This document shows positions 1 through 11,010 of a stretch of 64,000 nt of DNA, piece by piece; the first letter of the stretch is position 1; each line of letters opens with the position of its first letter. Both the position numbers and the translations under genes were made by a program. This DNA is from Polydactylus sextarius (Eukaryota > Chordata > Actinopteri > Polynemidae): positions 10,423,587 through 10,487,586 of the forward strand of contig CM028931.1 in assembly GCA_016801845.1 (NCBI GenBank), in the 5' to 3' direction. The notes beneath the pieces were generated by a model, which saw only the letters and a list, made by a program, of their open reading frames with translations, was not told the DNA's origin and did not search any database.

Positions 1-1644
1 ATGTGTGATACCTCAGCATGAAAAGTGTGTGGAACATGGTCTTACGACAACCAACACGGCGCACATTCACCCAGAGATTTAAAAAATTGTGTGAATTTAT
101 TTCGTTTAGCAGTCGGAAGTGATTTGGAAACAGCGTTACACTTCAGATTTTGGGGAAACGACGCTGGCAAACAGACAGGAAGTTTCCAGTTGTATACATC
201 TCCTTCACTACACCCTTTGGTTTTTGTGTTTTGCTGCAATTCATTGATTTATTTTTTAACCAAAACTAAAAGACAAAAGGGAAAATTATCAACTGCATGT
301 CTCCATCAAACAGTCCAGTGGAAATGTACTCGTTAATTAATTCTCGAGGTATAGCCAAAAATGTTTTTGTGACTTGTCTACGAAAATAGAATGAGTTTAT
401 CTTTTTGTGCCAAATTTGATTCTCGATTTCGCTGAGAAATCACGTTCATGTGGCGTAAAAAAAATAAATGTGACCTTTGGAGATGGACAGACAAGTGGTA
501 ACGACGAACAAAAATGTCTGCAAACGTCTGAAACTGTAAAAATTGTATCACTGTAATAAAGACGAGAAGAGCAGCAGGTCACATGTACATGACTGTTTTA
601 CTGTCACTATGGCCTTCACATTTAACCCCGCCCCCAGACGTTTTTAGCCAATGGTTGATCATTTTGTCCAGATCAAAGGAAGTGAACTAACGGACACTTC
701 CTGGTGTGAATACACCCTCAAACTCCGGCCGATCTGTGCGCCAGGTTCTGCAAGTCTGACTCAAAAAGTTACAAAAGAACAAAAAATGTTACCAAATTTA
801 AGGAAAGTGAAGTAAGATCTGACGTATCCCAATGTTTTTAGTTAGTCTATTTAGCCTTCATAGTCTTTTACTGAATCAATTCTAATCGTTCCATGTTTCA
901 TTTGTTGTTCCTCTGGTTTCTGTGTGTGTCGTATGAAAGAAATATTCTCTGTAGTCCAGTTAAAATAGTAAAGATGCTTGTGTTCCTGACTGAAATGTCA
1001 ATGTATTCGTTGTTTTATTCCTCCGCGGTGGAGACGACCTCGGCCGGAGGCTTTATGTTCATCACGTCCTTGTTAACGCGATATCACACGAACGCCTCGA
1101 GAGGATTTCTTAAAAAATTCTGCACAAACGTTCAGAGACGCTGATGTTCAAAGCCACCGTGGTCTCAGTCGTGTGTGGACGTAACTCGTGAGTTTAAGCT
1201 GTAATTTCCTGCAGCTTTAATGCTTTACTGAGTCATACAACAACAACAACAACAACGAAAAATGACATAATCCCAGTGGTTAAATAAAAAGACTCGAGTA
1301 ATTTCAAGTGATGCTTTCACCAGCAGGTGGAGCGACACATTTTTACAACATGATGCAAACAGAGAGGCTCTGACAGCCGGAATTAAACAGCTGTTGACAG
1401 GAGTTTCCCATCCAAAATAAAAATAAAAAAATGAGGGAATAAATAAAAGTTGCTCGGCGCAGAGAGTCCACACCCACACCTCAGCTGTCTGACTTCAACC
1501 TGACAGTTTATCGCAGCTCTGAAGAGTTTCTACTGAGCAGGTTCAAAAGTTCAACTTCAAGCAAAGAGAGTCACCGAGTCAAACGCTGTAGTGACTGGTG
1601 TGCTAATGATGAGCTTTTTGTTTACTGCATGACAGGTTCACTCA

Positions 1645-1645
<1 letters not shown>
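1..1645. other. No gene or repeat recognised
   Basis: Mixed-composition sequence with no splice-consistent exon. It holds a (CAA)n run near 1238-1256 and a GC box plus CCAAT at about 625-655, with nothing gene-like behind it. Confidence 0.5.

Positions 1646-1681
<36 letters not shown>
1646..1681. repeat. (CA)n microsatellite
   Basis: Uninterrupted CA dinucleotides preceded by CACTCACT. Confidence 0.95.
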
Positions 1682-1682
<1 letters not shown>

Positions 1683-2009
1683 ACTTTGATATTCACAGTG
1701 ATCTCCCTCCGTCAAACGTGCCACTTCATTTTTAATGCCGTGAGCATCTGGCTGGAGTTTTAATGCTGTGATGGAGCTCGTGTCGGCTCACAAACAGCAT
1801 CGTGTTACAAGCATAGCAAATTAAATCGGCACCGAAGTGATTATTCATTATGTTACAATAACAACAACAGGCACTGTGTAGTTTTTCTCTGTGGTCGTCT
1901 TGCTTCCTCGGTGACAGGATGAGGTCTCAAACGTACATCCTGCATGTGTAAGTGATGTGGTGACGTGTATTTAATGGACACCTGCCTGTTGTTACATCCC
2001 CCTGATCAA

Positions 2010-2110
2010 ACCAAAACACTGACCCACCAAGGTCTGGACTCCACAGGACGTCAGCATCAAATCGTTTAAGTCTTGTAGGTTGTGAAGTTGCGCCTCCAAC
2101 AGGGACAAAT
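2010..2110 (-). mobile_element. Second remnant of the same Tc1/mariner family
   Basis: Short match to 2600-2700 (GGTCTGGACTCCAC and a CATCAAATCGTTTAAGTC-like stretch followed by TTGTGAAGTTG). Confidence 0.4.
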
Positions 2111-2164
2111 TTTCTTTGAAACCCACAAAATAATATTACTACCACGATGAACGCACCAACAATG

Positions 2165-2475
2165 AGCTCACTAGAGGTGGACCGATATATCAGGCATTTT
2201 TTATCAGGCACGTCCACTGGCAGCTCAGTGGAACTTGTGTGAAAAAACACAAACACAAACAAATGTTGCTGGTTGCTACTGTGTGCAGCATTTCTAATAT
2301 TATTAATGTATATTTTTTTATTTTGTTTTTAAGTGTATATCCAAGTTTACACTTATGTGCATTAATATGACATTTTATCGTGCAAATACAGCTGAAAACA
2401 TTTAATTATAGGCCAAAAAACCATCAGCTGACGCTAACTAACATCGGAATCGGTTATAGAAAAACCCATATTAGT
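2165..2475. repeat. Dispersed repeat with ACCGATAT / ATCGG..TTATAG ends
   Basis: Begins CACTAGAGGTGGACCGATAT and ends near CATCGGAATCGGTTATAGAA then AAACCCATATTAGTT, a layout common in fish interspersed repeats. No second copy in the window and no coding content. Confidence 0.35.
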
Positions 2476-2544
2476 TAACTTGAACAATTATATGAAGGGA
2501 AACTCTACAATTTCCTGAAAAGTAAAAAAAAATACAGAATATAC

Positions 2545-2800
2545 AATACAATGAGCACCCTTTTTAATAAAGAGTAGGTCTCCTTTTGCTATTAAAACAA
2601 CCCTGACCCATGAAGGTCTGGACTCCACCACTGAAGATGAAGCTATTAGCATCAGATCCCTGAAGTGGTGCAAGTTGTGAGGTGGAGTCTCCATGGATCA
2701 GACTTGTTTGTAATGGCAGCGTCCCACAGATACTACATCAGAACGAGATCTGGGGAATTTGGAGCCAAGTCAACACCTTGATCTTGTGGTTGTTGTTGTT
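2545..2800 (-). mobile_element. Decayed Tc1/mariner transposase C-terminus
   Basis: The minus strand shows VLTW, then in a shifted frame PPNSPDL, then METPPHNLHHFRDLM and VVESRPSWVRVVLIAKGD. This mirrors the C-terminal SPDLNPIE ... LVESMPRRVxAVIxAKGG pattern of Tc1-like transposases. Frameshifts and stops make it inactive. Confidence 0.55.
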
Positions 2801-2904
2801 CCTTAAACCATATTGAACCGTTGTTACAGTAACAAGAGCATCATCCTGCTGGAAGAGACCACTGCTACTAGTGGAAACAGTTTTCAGGAACTGCTACAGT
2901 CTTG

Positions 2905-3245
2905 AAACTGTTCTAGCAAAACTTGACTGGATTCAAACTGGTACCAGACATTTTCTATCACAGCTTGTTTCCTCCTCGATGTGAATGTGGTGAGTTTGGT
3001 TGAAAACATCAGTAAACATTAATGGAGGACGTGGAGGAGATGCTGTACTTGTTGCTGGGTTAGCTTACGCCGAGGTAGCTACGACGACGGATATCACTTT
3101 AAAAACTGAGGTTGATTATTTTTGTTGACGTTCTCTAAACTCAACACTCTCTGACCAATCAGTGGCCGTCAGTCTGTTCACGTCACGTTTTAGTGTCGAC
3201 CCAGATCGACTGGTACCTCGACAGAGCAGGTACCAGGCATAAACA
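2905..3245. mobile_element. Dispersed repeat, probably hAT-like, copy 1
   Basis: The sequence from CTGTTCTAGCAAAACTTGAC to GACAGAGCAGGTACC is the reverse complement of 19745-20075. Both share ACATTAATGGAGGACGTGGA-type and CCAATCAGTGGCCGTCAGTC stretches. Ends carry GGTACC motifs. No coding sequence remains. Confidence 0.65.
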
Positions 3246-5004
3246 CCTTTCTATCAGAAGCAGCATTAACATGTTCAACTACACACACGCCAGTTTTTTC
3301 TTCCCAAGCACATAAGCGTCGCCAGTTTTCCTTCTTGAACACTTTGTCAGTATTTACCGCTACATCTCAAAAGACTTGTAGTTTTGAGGCCGTCCCAGAC
3401 ATCAAAGTTTGTCCTCTATCAAAGTCGCTCATATCTTTATACTAAACATTTTATTTTCCTTCTGACATCAACTTTGTGGGATAAAATGTTCACTTTCTGG
3501 CTGTTATGTCCCGCGAACGTACAGTAATTTTATGCAGCTGTATTGGATGAATTTAGGAAACAAATCAACCAAAGAAAAGTAGACTTAGAAGAATGTTATT
3601 TTCAGAGTTTTCTAAGACGTGAATAACAGTTATCAACTCTTTTTAATAACTCTGATCGTTCGTCCTCTTGGACTCCAAGGCAGCCGTGAAAATCGCCTCA
3701 TTAACACAGCAGACGTCTCGTTACAGACCTGAACCAATCTCCTGCTCTCGTTTCACCACAGTAGCCCATCGCCTGCTGCCAAGATCCCTTTCAGGAGGAT
3801 TTTTTTCTTGCTCTAGTGATGCGTGGTAAGAAAGACTTCCCTACAGGTTTTTTTATTTTATTTTATTTTATTATTTTTTGCTTCTTTTTGAGGATGTGTC
3901 CTTTTACGAGCCTTAACAAGAAGTTTGTTTGGTGAATCCATGTGTCCATTTGTTGGAGGAGAAAATAGATCTATTTTTGACTTAAATTACCTGACACATT
4001 CTGGAAATCATTTTCACAGCGTGATATTTCAGTCCTTGTGAGGATTTTTCGAGGAAGAAAAAGAAAAGCATTCAAATTCTGTCTTTAAAGGCCGCCCGAA
4101 CACCTATTTCTTCAATTTCCTTCATGTAGCGAGCTCTGTCGTCTCTGGATGAACAATTTTTTCCGCCAAAACTTACAACAGTTTTTTTTTTTTTTTTTTT
4201 TGTCAGTTCACATGAAAAGAAATCAGTCCAAGCTTTAAAAGTGAACTGAACTGGTCGGTGGAAAATTCGATTATAAAGTCGAACTACTGCCTATTTAATA
4301 CAATCAAATTACGTCGACACAGTCCTGACAGCTGAACAAAAATATACATCTTCTTTATTGCACAATTTGTCTTTTATATTTAGTGTAACCCCACAGCCTT
4401 CAACCAGCAGCACTATTCATTAACTTATCTTATATAACTAATATTACTATGAATGAATGTGGAGATGTGCCGTGAGCCAAAAAAAACTGAATTTAAAAAT
4501 TAATCAGATTCTGCTTCCTCTGATTTATAAAACCAGAGAGAAACACGTGGAAGGAAGTTTTAGCGAATCAATTTTAATCATTGAAAACATGATTTGTCAA
4601 TTAATTCATCATAATTAAATGAATAATTGAACATGTTAGGGCAAGGTGACTTTGTCTGGAAAATTAATGTAATTCTGATTTGCTTTAATTGAACGTTTTC
4701 TTAATTTCTCCGAGACGTTTATTCCCCGGGCAGCGGTGACAACGTCCTCCGAGGATGACAACTGTGATAATCATTCCCAGAATACGACAAAAGCCACGAT
4801 AGACACGTGAAACACGCAGCTGTGAGAAAATAAAAGAAGTATAACGTGTAGTACAGTATCTAGGAAATGTACTAGGAGCTGATCGATTATGAAAATAATA
4901 ATAATCATGATTGTTTCAAACAATTACTCGTTGACTTGAACTTGAAAATAAAGAATTTACTGCAGGTAAAACAGCGAACGTGTAAAATAATAAATAGAAA
5001 TAAA
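3246..5004. other. Non-coding, nothing recognised
   Basis: AT-rich, with a TTTTA run near 3848-3876, the poly(T) at 4182 and, from 4880, the left flank shared with minisatellite array 2. Confidence 0.5.
4182..4201. repeat. Poly(T) tract
   Basis: Twenty T. Comparable tracts occur at about 10619-10633, 27541-27562, 45091-45111 and 47322-47343, and poly(A) at 10689-10706. Confidence 0.9.
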
Positions 5005-5345
5005 TAAAATCGCTAACGTTTAACATCTCTAATGTTTAGCATCGCTAACATTTAGCATCGCTAACATTTAGCATCACTAACGTTTAGCATCTCTGACTTT
5101 TAGCATCACTAAGGTTTAATATCACTAACATTTAGTATCTCTAATGTTTAGCATCGCCAACGTTTAACATCTCTAACGTTTAGCATCGCTAACGTTTAGC
5201 ATCATTAACGCTTGGTATTGCAGAAGGCTTAGCGACCTAGCACTTCCAACGCTTAGCATCACTTACACTTTTGTTAACACTGAGCATTGCTATCTCTTAG
5301 CATCTAAGCATGTTAGCATTAACGTGGCTTCACAACGCTAACACG
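5005..5345 (+). repeat. 16-bp minisatellite, array 1
   Basis: Tandem degenerate copies of the 16-mer GCTAACGTTTAGCATC. The left flank (ACTTGAACTTGAAA, then AATTTACTGCA) and right flank (AATACTAATAATCGTTTTG) recur around array 2, so both arrays sit inside copies of the same interspersed element. Confidence 0.85.
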
Positions 5346-5955
5346 TTATAGAGTAAATTCACAAAGCGGAAAATGGTAAAATAATACTAATAATCGTTTT
5401 GTTTCATTTACTTTTTTTCAAGTTTCAGTTAATTGCACAACATTGTCCAACAGGGGCAAGTTGGAGGTTCAGTAACCGCCTCCTCCACTTTCCTGGTGCC
5501 ACAAAACAAAACTAGAAATCCGTCTGATTGTTTACATCAAAATTCAAACACTATTGTCCTGACACATTAATAAAAATGTCCAACTCAATCTGCAACAAAA
5601 CTCTATCTAATCCTGTTTGGAGACACAGACAAAAACAGAAAGTAACGGTGATTTCGATTTGCTCCAGTAAGTTTTTTTTGGTCAAACATGAGTTTCAGAA
5701 ACATTACATTACCAATACGGAAACGTGTCTCTGTGACAGTGTCGGGTTCGAGCTCTGGCTGTGATGAGCGACACAGTACGCTGCACACATATGTTAGAGG
5801 AATCACAGGATTTGGAAAATGAAAAAGAAAAAACAAATAGATGTTGGGGAATATAAACATCCCTGACCACCTGGATTCAGACAGACGGGTGTGGAAAAGA
5901 CGTTAGAACGTAGAGCACTGGGGTGTAGACACATCGGTGTAAGACTAAGCTTTGT

Positions 5956-5956
<1 letters not shown>

Positions 5957-5987
<31 letters not shown>

Positions 5988-5988
5988 A
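5957..5988. repeat. (TG)n microsatellite
   Basis: Run of TG dinucleotides; a second short TG/CG run lies at 6119-6145. Confidence 0.95.
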
Positions 5989-6524
5989 TCTACAGGATCT
6001 GTGTGGGTTGTGCATTAGTGCATGTTCATGTCTGACTCACTGAAAATGCCGAACATGATCAAAGTCGGTTGAGACCGAGACGGACAGGCAGGATGAGGCA
6101 ATGATGGATCCGGTCCAGGTGTGTGTGTGTGTGCGTGCGTGTGTGAGGTAGACAAATTGTGCAGCTAACAGCTGATAAGCAGTACGAACCAAGTGCATTT
6201 AAACACTGATGACGTCTTTGAGCGCAGAAAAACACCTGCTCGGCCATATTTGAAAACAGACGGCGTTTACGTTTCTTCTCACTCACAAACCTTTGAACGC
6301 AGCACATCTGGGTTCATCTGTGCAGATGTGTGAGGCTGCTAGATAATAATAATTAAGATTAGTTAGTGAAAAATTCAAATTGTGTTCATTATCAAATGAT
6401 TACATGTTGACTTGAACTTGAAACAAATGGAATTTATTGCACATTTATTGTCACTTCTAGTAAACTAGTAAACTACTAAATTCAAAATAAAATATAAATA
6501 TATATATACATGAATTAAATTGGG

Positions 6525-7185
6525 AATAACTAATGCTTATAGCTAACACTTAGCATAGCTAACTTTTAGCATTACTACCATTTAGCATTGCTAACATTTA
6601 ACGTCGCTACCGTTTAGCGTCCCTAACATTTAGAATTGTTAATGTTTAGCATTGTTAGCGCTTAACATTGCTAACACTTATCATCTCTGATGTTTAAGAT
6701 CATTCACACTTAGCATTAAGATGTAGCATCGCTAACATTTAGTATCAGTAACATTTAGCATCGTTCACGCGTAGAATTGCTAACGTTCAGCATGGCTAAT
6801 GGTTAACAACACTAACACTTAGCATCGCTAACGTTCAGCATGGCTAATGGTTAACATCAATAACACTTAGCATCGCTAACGTTCAGCATGGCTAATGGTT
6901 AACATCACTAACACTTAGCATCGCTAACGTTCAGCATGGCTAATGGTTAACATCACTAAAACTTAGCATTGCTAACGATCAGCATCGCTAATGGTTAACA
7001 ACACTAACACTTAGCATCGCTAACGTTCAGCATGGCTAATGGTTAACATCACTAACACTTAGCATCGCTAACGTTTAGCATGGCTAATGGTTAACATCAC
7101 TAACACTTAGCATCGCTAACGTTCAGCATGGCTAATGGTTAACATCACTAACACTTAGCATCGCTAACTCTTAGCATAACACTTG
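6525..7185 (+). repeat. 16-bp minisatellite, array 2, with 48-bp higher-order unit
   Basis: This array has the same 16-mer and orientation as array 1. From about 6778 to 7170 the array is organised as about eight 48-bp units, each of three diverged 16-mers: ACTAACACTTAGCATC, GCTAACGTTCAGCATG and GCTAATGGTTAACATC. Neighbouring 48-mers are nearly identical while the 16-mers inside differ, the signature of a recent higher-order expansion. Confidence 0.9.
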
Positions 7186-9232
7186 TATAATGAATTAAAA
7201 GCTTAAAAAGTGAGTTCAACCTGCCAAAATGGCCGAAGCGCATACGTAAGTTCACTCGCAAAATACTAATACTAATAATCATTTTGCTTCGATTACTTTG
7301 TTTTTGTGATCATTTGGGGCAGTAATCAAAACCAAAACACAAGTTTTGATTAATACCTCAGCCCTGCTGGTTTGTGTGCTGTTGTGATAGACAACCAGCA
7401 GGTTGCTAAGAGCTCGAGAGGCAGAATAATAACTCAAATATGTTTATTTCCTTCTCAGATCCAGCAGGAGGCCTCGCCCAGGCTGAGTATTATACTTTGT
7501 GAGCTGGTAGCTGGTAGGTCCGGTTGAGCCGTTGCCTGTTCAGGGCCTTCAGCTGGTTTACTCAAAAACACAGGCAGCACAGAGACCTCCTGCTGAAAAA
7601 CTGCTACCCCTCAAGATGGATTCGACTGCTGCGTTCAAGTAATTACGCTTTGCAAGTGCAGATTTTTTATAAGCCACGCTTTGTGTGCGAGGCCAGTCAG
7701 AAAATGTGAACGCCCACCCCCATTTTTTACCCCCCAGGTGGAGCATATAAAGAATGAACAACGAACTAAGACGTCAGCTGAGTCAGAGATGGATTTTTGG
7801 GGTTTTTTAGGCAGAAAAGAAACAGTTATCTTCGAGTTTAAAGCTGCTCTAATCAATGTTTGTACACTAAAATGTCTGAGAATCATCAGCTTGTGTCATA
7901 CAGCCCTCTGGGCTTGTGTGTGTGGGCTGAAATGTGCGTATAAAGTCGGACCCTTATGCAGAAGGTTTAATATAATCATCCTGGCGTTTGATGATTAATC
8001 ACTCCCTCTAGGATTTCAGGCCTTTTATTTTAGATTCTCGAGGCAGCTTTTCTGAAAAGAAATTGCAACGAAAGCTGTGGTGTTTTCAGGTAAAAATCAG
8101 GTTTTTACATCTATTGCTCCACAACAATCTAAAATTTTTATATATGTTTATAAACTCTGAGTGAGTTTGCTGACATTGCTGTGATTGGTTGGATTTGCAT
8201 TAATAGCTGTGATCACAATATCGTGAAATCCTGGAAGGTCTGATTAATTCAGATGGCAAACGTGAGATCCTGGATGAAAATGTGCTGTTTTTGTTAATTA
8301 ATTTGAAAGAAACAGGAACAGTCATTCACTGTCGTCTGCACTGAACATGTTGTTGTCGCTCGTCCTGTTTCTAATAACAACTTTAATGAGCAAAGAAAAA
8401 AAAAATCACATTCTGACAGAGAAGAGAGGCTCATAAGAACATCACTCAAATCAAATTTAATTAAAAGGCGCCTTTCATAACAGTAAGTGCAGTCAAAATG
8501 CTTTACGGGCGACAGATTAATAAATGTTTGGCTGTGAGTGAAACAACGGGCTGTTCAACGTGAACATGCTGGATGAACCAGAGTATCTGCAGAGCTCCAA
8601 CTCCTCAATCCTCTGCTGCTCTTGATCTTTACCCGCCTCTGTGGCTACCTGACAGCGGCGCCCTGCAGGGGGCGTCTGATGATGTGCAAGAGGAGATGAG
8701 TTTTATCTATATTATAGAGATTTTCCTAACTTAAATAAAGCTGTTTTCGTGAGGAAATTATCTCGCAGCCGACTGGTGAGTGATGTTTAAATCCAAGCAG
8801 AAACGTTTGCATATAATTTGCTTTATGTTCTACATAAGTGAATTATTCATGTCGTCTCACGGAGATTGACGTGACCGTTTGACTTCGACGTGGAATATCA
8901 TCCCTCCACGTATGAAACGTGTGTTGACAGAGAGGGAACAGGAGAGAAATGTATCGCTGGCGTTTGTTGAAACAATATCACGAGTAGATGAGAGGGAATT
9001 ATGTAAAGAGAAATGTTGAACCAATTTCCTCGCTTCACAGTAAAGCTGTGAAAAGTGGCCATGTCCAATAGACCTTTTTATCGCTTGATAATTTCCTCCA
9101 GCAGCAATGATACATGTTTAGCTTTTTCTTTTAACTCATACAAACCTATTGTGACACAGCAAGAGGTGTAATGATCCAATGATGGATCGATCCAACGATC
9201 CAACGTTGCTGTGAAATTAATTGAAATTACAA
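7186..9232. other. Non-coding between minisatellite arrays
   Basis: Begins with the right flank of array 2 (to about 7320). Short overlapping frames at 7.5-8.0 kb on both strands show no domain. A degenerate AAGGCGCCTTTCAT ... GCTTTACGG phrase at 8465-8510 resembles a common fish repeat end. A CTCF-like motif lies at 8662. Confidence 0.45.
8662..8676 (+). promoter_or_regulatory. CTCF-like motif
   Basis: CCTGCAGGGGGCGTC matches 12 of 15 bases of CCAGCAGGGGGCGCT. It is flanked by a CG-rich palindrome (GGCGCCCTGCAGGGGGCG) in otherwise AT-rich sequence. Confidence 0.25.
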
Positions 9233-9640
9233 TAGAGATGCTACACGTTAGCAATGCTAAAATTTAGATGTTAACGATGCTAAACGTTAGAGATGCTAAA
9301 CGTTAGAAATGCTAAACATTAGTGATTCTAACCGTCAAAGATGCTATGCGTTAGCGATGCTAAACATCAGAAATGCTAATCGCTAGAGATGCTAAGCGTT
9401 GGAGATGCTAAGCGTTAGCAATGCTAAATATTAGAGATGCTACGCGTTAGCAGTGCTAAACATTAGAGATGCTAAACATTAGAGATGCTAAACATTAGAG
9501 ATGCTAAACATTAGCGATTCTAACCGTCAAAGATGCTATGCATTAGCGATGCTAAACATCAGAAATGCTAATCGCTAGAGAGCCTAAGTGTTGGAGATGC
9601 TAAGCGTTAGCGATGCTAAACATTAGCATAACTAAGTAAG
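9233..9640 (-). repeat. 16-bp minisatellite, array 3, inverted, with 192-bp period
   Basis: The unit GATGCTAAACGTTAGA is the reverse complement of the unit in arrays 1 and 2. The variant GATTCTAACCGTCAAAGATG occurs at 9324 and again at 9516, exactly 192 bp (12 units) apart, followed by the same order of variants. This points to a block duplication of twelve units. Confidence 0.88.
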
Positions 9641-9989
9641 TATAAATATAAAAACAACAGTGTAAAAAAACAGATAAACTATAATAAAAGTAGTAAAAGT
9701 ACGAACAGAAGTGAAATCAACTGTTCAGGAAAAAATAAAAGACACAAACTAAAGAATCACAATCTTGTAGTTATATTAGTTATATTTAGTTCAACTGAAT
9801 GTTACTAACTGCTGAATGAACGTCATACACACATGACGACAGGAAGTGGCGGCGGTGTGTGAATCCATTGACCCTTCCCAACCCTGAACATTATTCCCAG
9901 TTACTCGTCTATTATTCTCAGGTTAAAAAGGCAACTCTTTGGGTCTGTGATTTCCTCAAGGTGTTCTTGAAACTAAAAAAAACTAAAAA

Positions 9990-10260
9990 TAACATTTCTG
10001 TCTCATCTTCCATGTGAGGAACAAAGTGTTGAAATTAGCGCCTTTGCCCAGTCATAACCCGAGTGACTCATCCATATTGTGTGTGCTTTAATCCCATTTA
10101 AACGTCCCTGATAGACTGCCCCATTAACTCTGTCTGTAGCACTTTGCAGTGTTTAATTTAACTGCGCTTTGCATATCTGTACTTCATTGATTGCAATTAT
10201 GTATGATGTTGTTTGTCTTGCCAGGAAACCCAATTACCCGTCAGAGACACTAAAGGCTTG
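9990..10260. promoter_or_regulatory. CNE-like block
   Basis: Non-repetitive stretch rich in core motifs (ATTGCAATTATG, TTTGCATAT octamer-like, TAATTTAACTG, CAATTACCCG), lacking homopolymers and open frames. Its look is that of a conserved non-coding element; conservation itself cannot be tested here. Confidence 0.25.
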
Positions 10261-10739
10261 AAATGTTAACTCCATTGCAGAGAAAAAGCCTGGTAATCTG
10301 TGCGCTTATCTGCTTCAAAACACCTACTAATCTGCTTACAAACACCTCAGAGTCAGACCCGACACAGTAAACCAGTAAACCTCTGTGTCGTGCTCTTCTT
10401 TTGGGCAACTTCTGGAAGCTGACAAACACGACCACCGTCATTATCTGCCCTTCATTTTTTTTTTTTCTAAAGCACTCAGAAGAACACTTCTGAATTTGCA
10501 TTTGTGTGTTTGTGTGTGTCGGTCTATCTTCCTGTTATTCGTGTGTTTGTGAGCTGTAATATCTGAATGAATAATTAATTTGGGCTGTGAACCAGTTATA
10601 AAACCAAGAGGTTTGGGGTTTTTTTTTTTTTTTAAACTGAACTACAAATGCTGCTTTGATGTTTTTCATACCAAGGCTGAATAAGAGGAAAAAAAAAAAA
10701 AAAAAAGGGAATAAAAATAGACAAGAGCATCGTTACAGC

Positions 10740-11010
10740 AGGTTCAATGACTGAGCTCCCCACAGAGGATTTTAGAGAGGGAGAGGATTTCAAGCTAATC
10801 CCACCAACAGAGTACAGTATGAACGAGGGCGACCGAGTGATCCCCACCGCGTCTCAGAGAGAAAAGTTGCTCAATGACACTGACTGCTGCCAAAAGCTCT
10901 TAACTGATCGCGCTGGCAAATTGGTATTTGAGCCGCGTAGCGTTCAAGACGGATGCAAATTGACAGAAATGAGACTCATCACAATTGGCAGAGTGTAGTG
11001 ACACATTCGC
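10740..11010. promoter_or_regulatory. CNE-like block
   Basis: Evenly composed, non-repetitive sequence between poly(A/T)-rich flanks. The plus frame 10747-10998 (83 codons) has no recognised domain or splice signals, so I read it as non-coding, though a small exon cannot be excluded. Confidence 0.25.

Noticed and set aside
5005..7185. CRISPR array
   Set aside because: Short contiguous 16-bp units with no unique spacers, in a vertebrate genome; this is a minisatellite.
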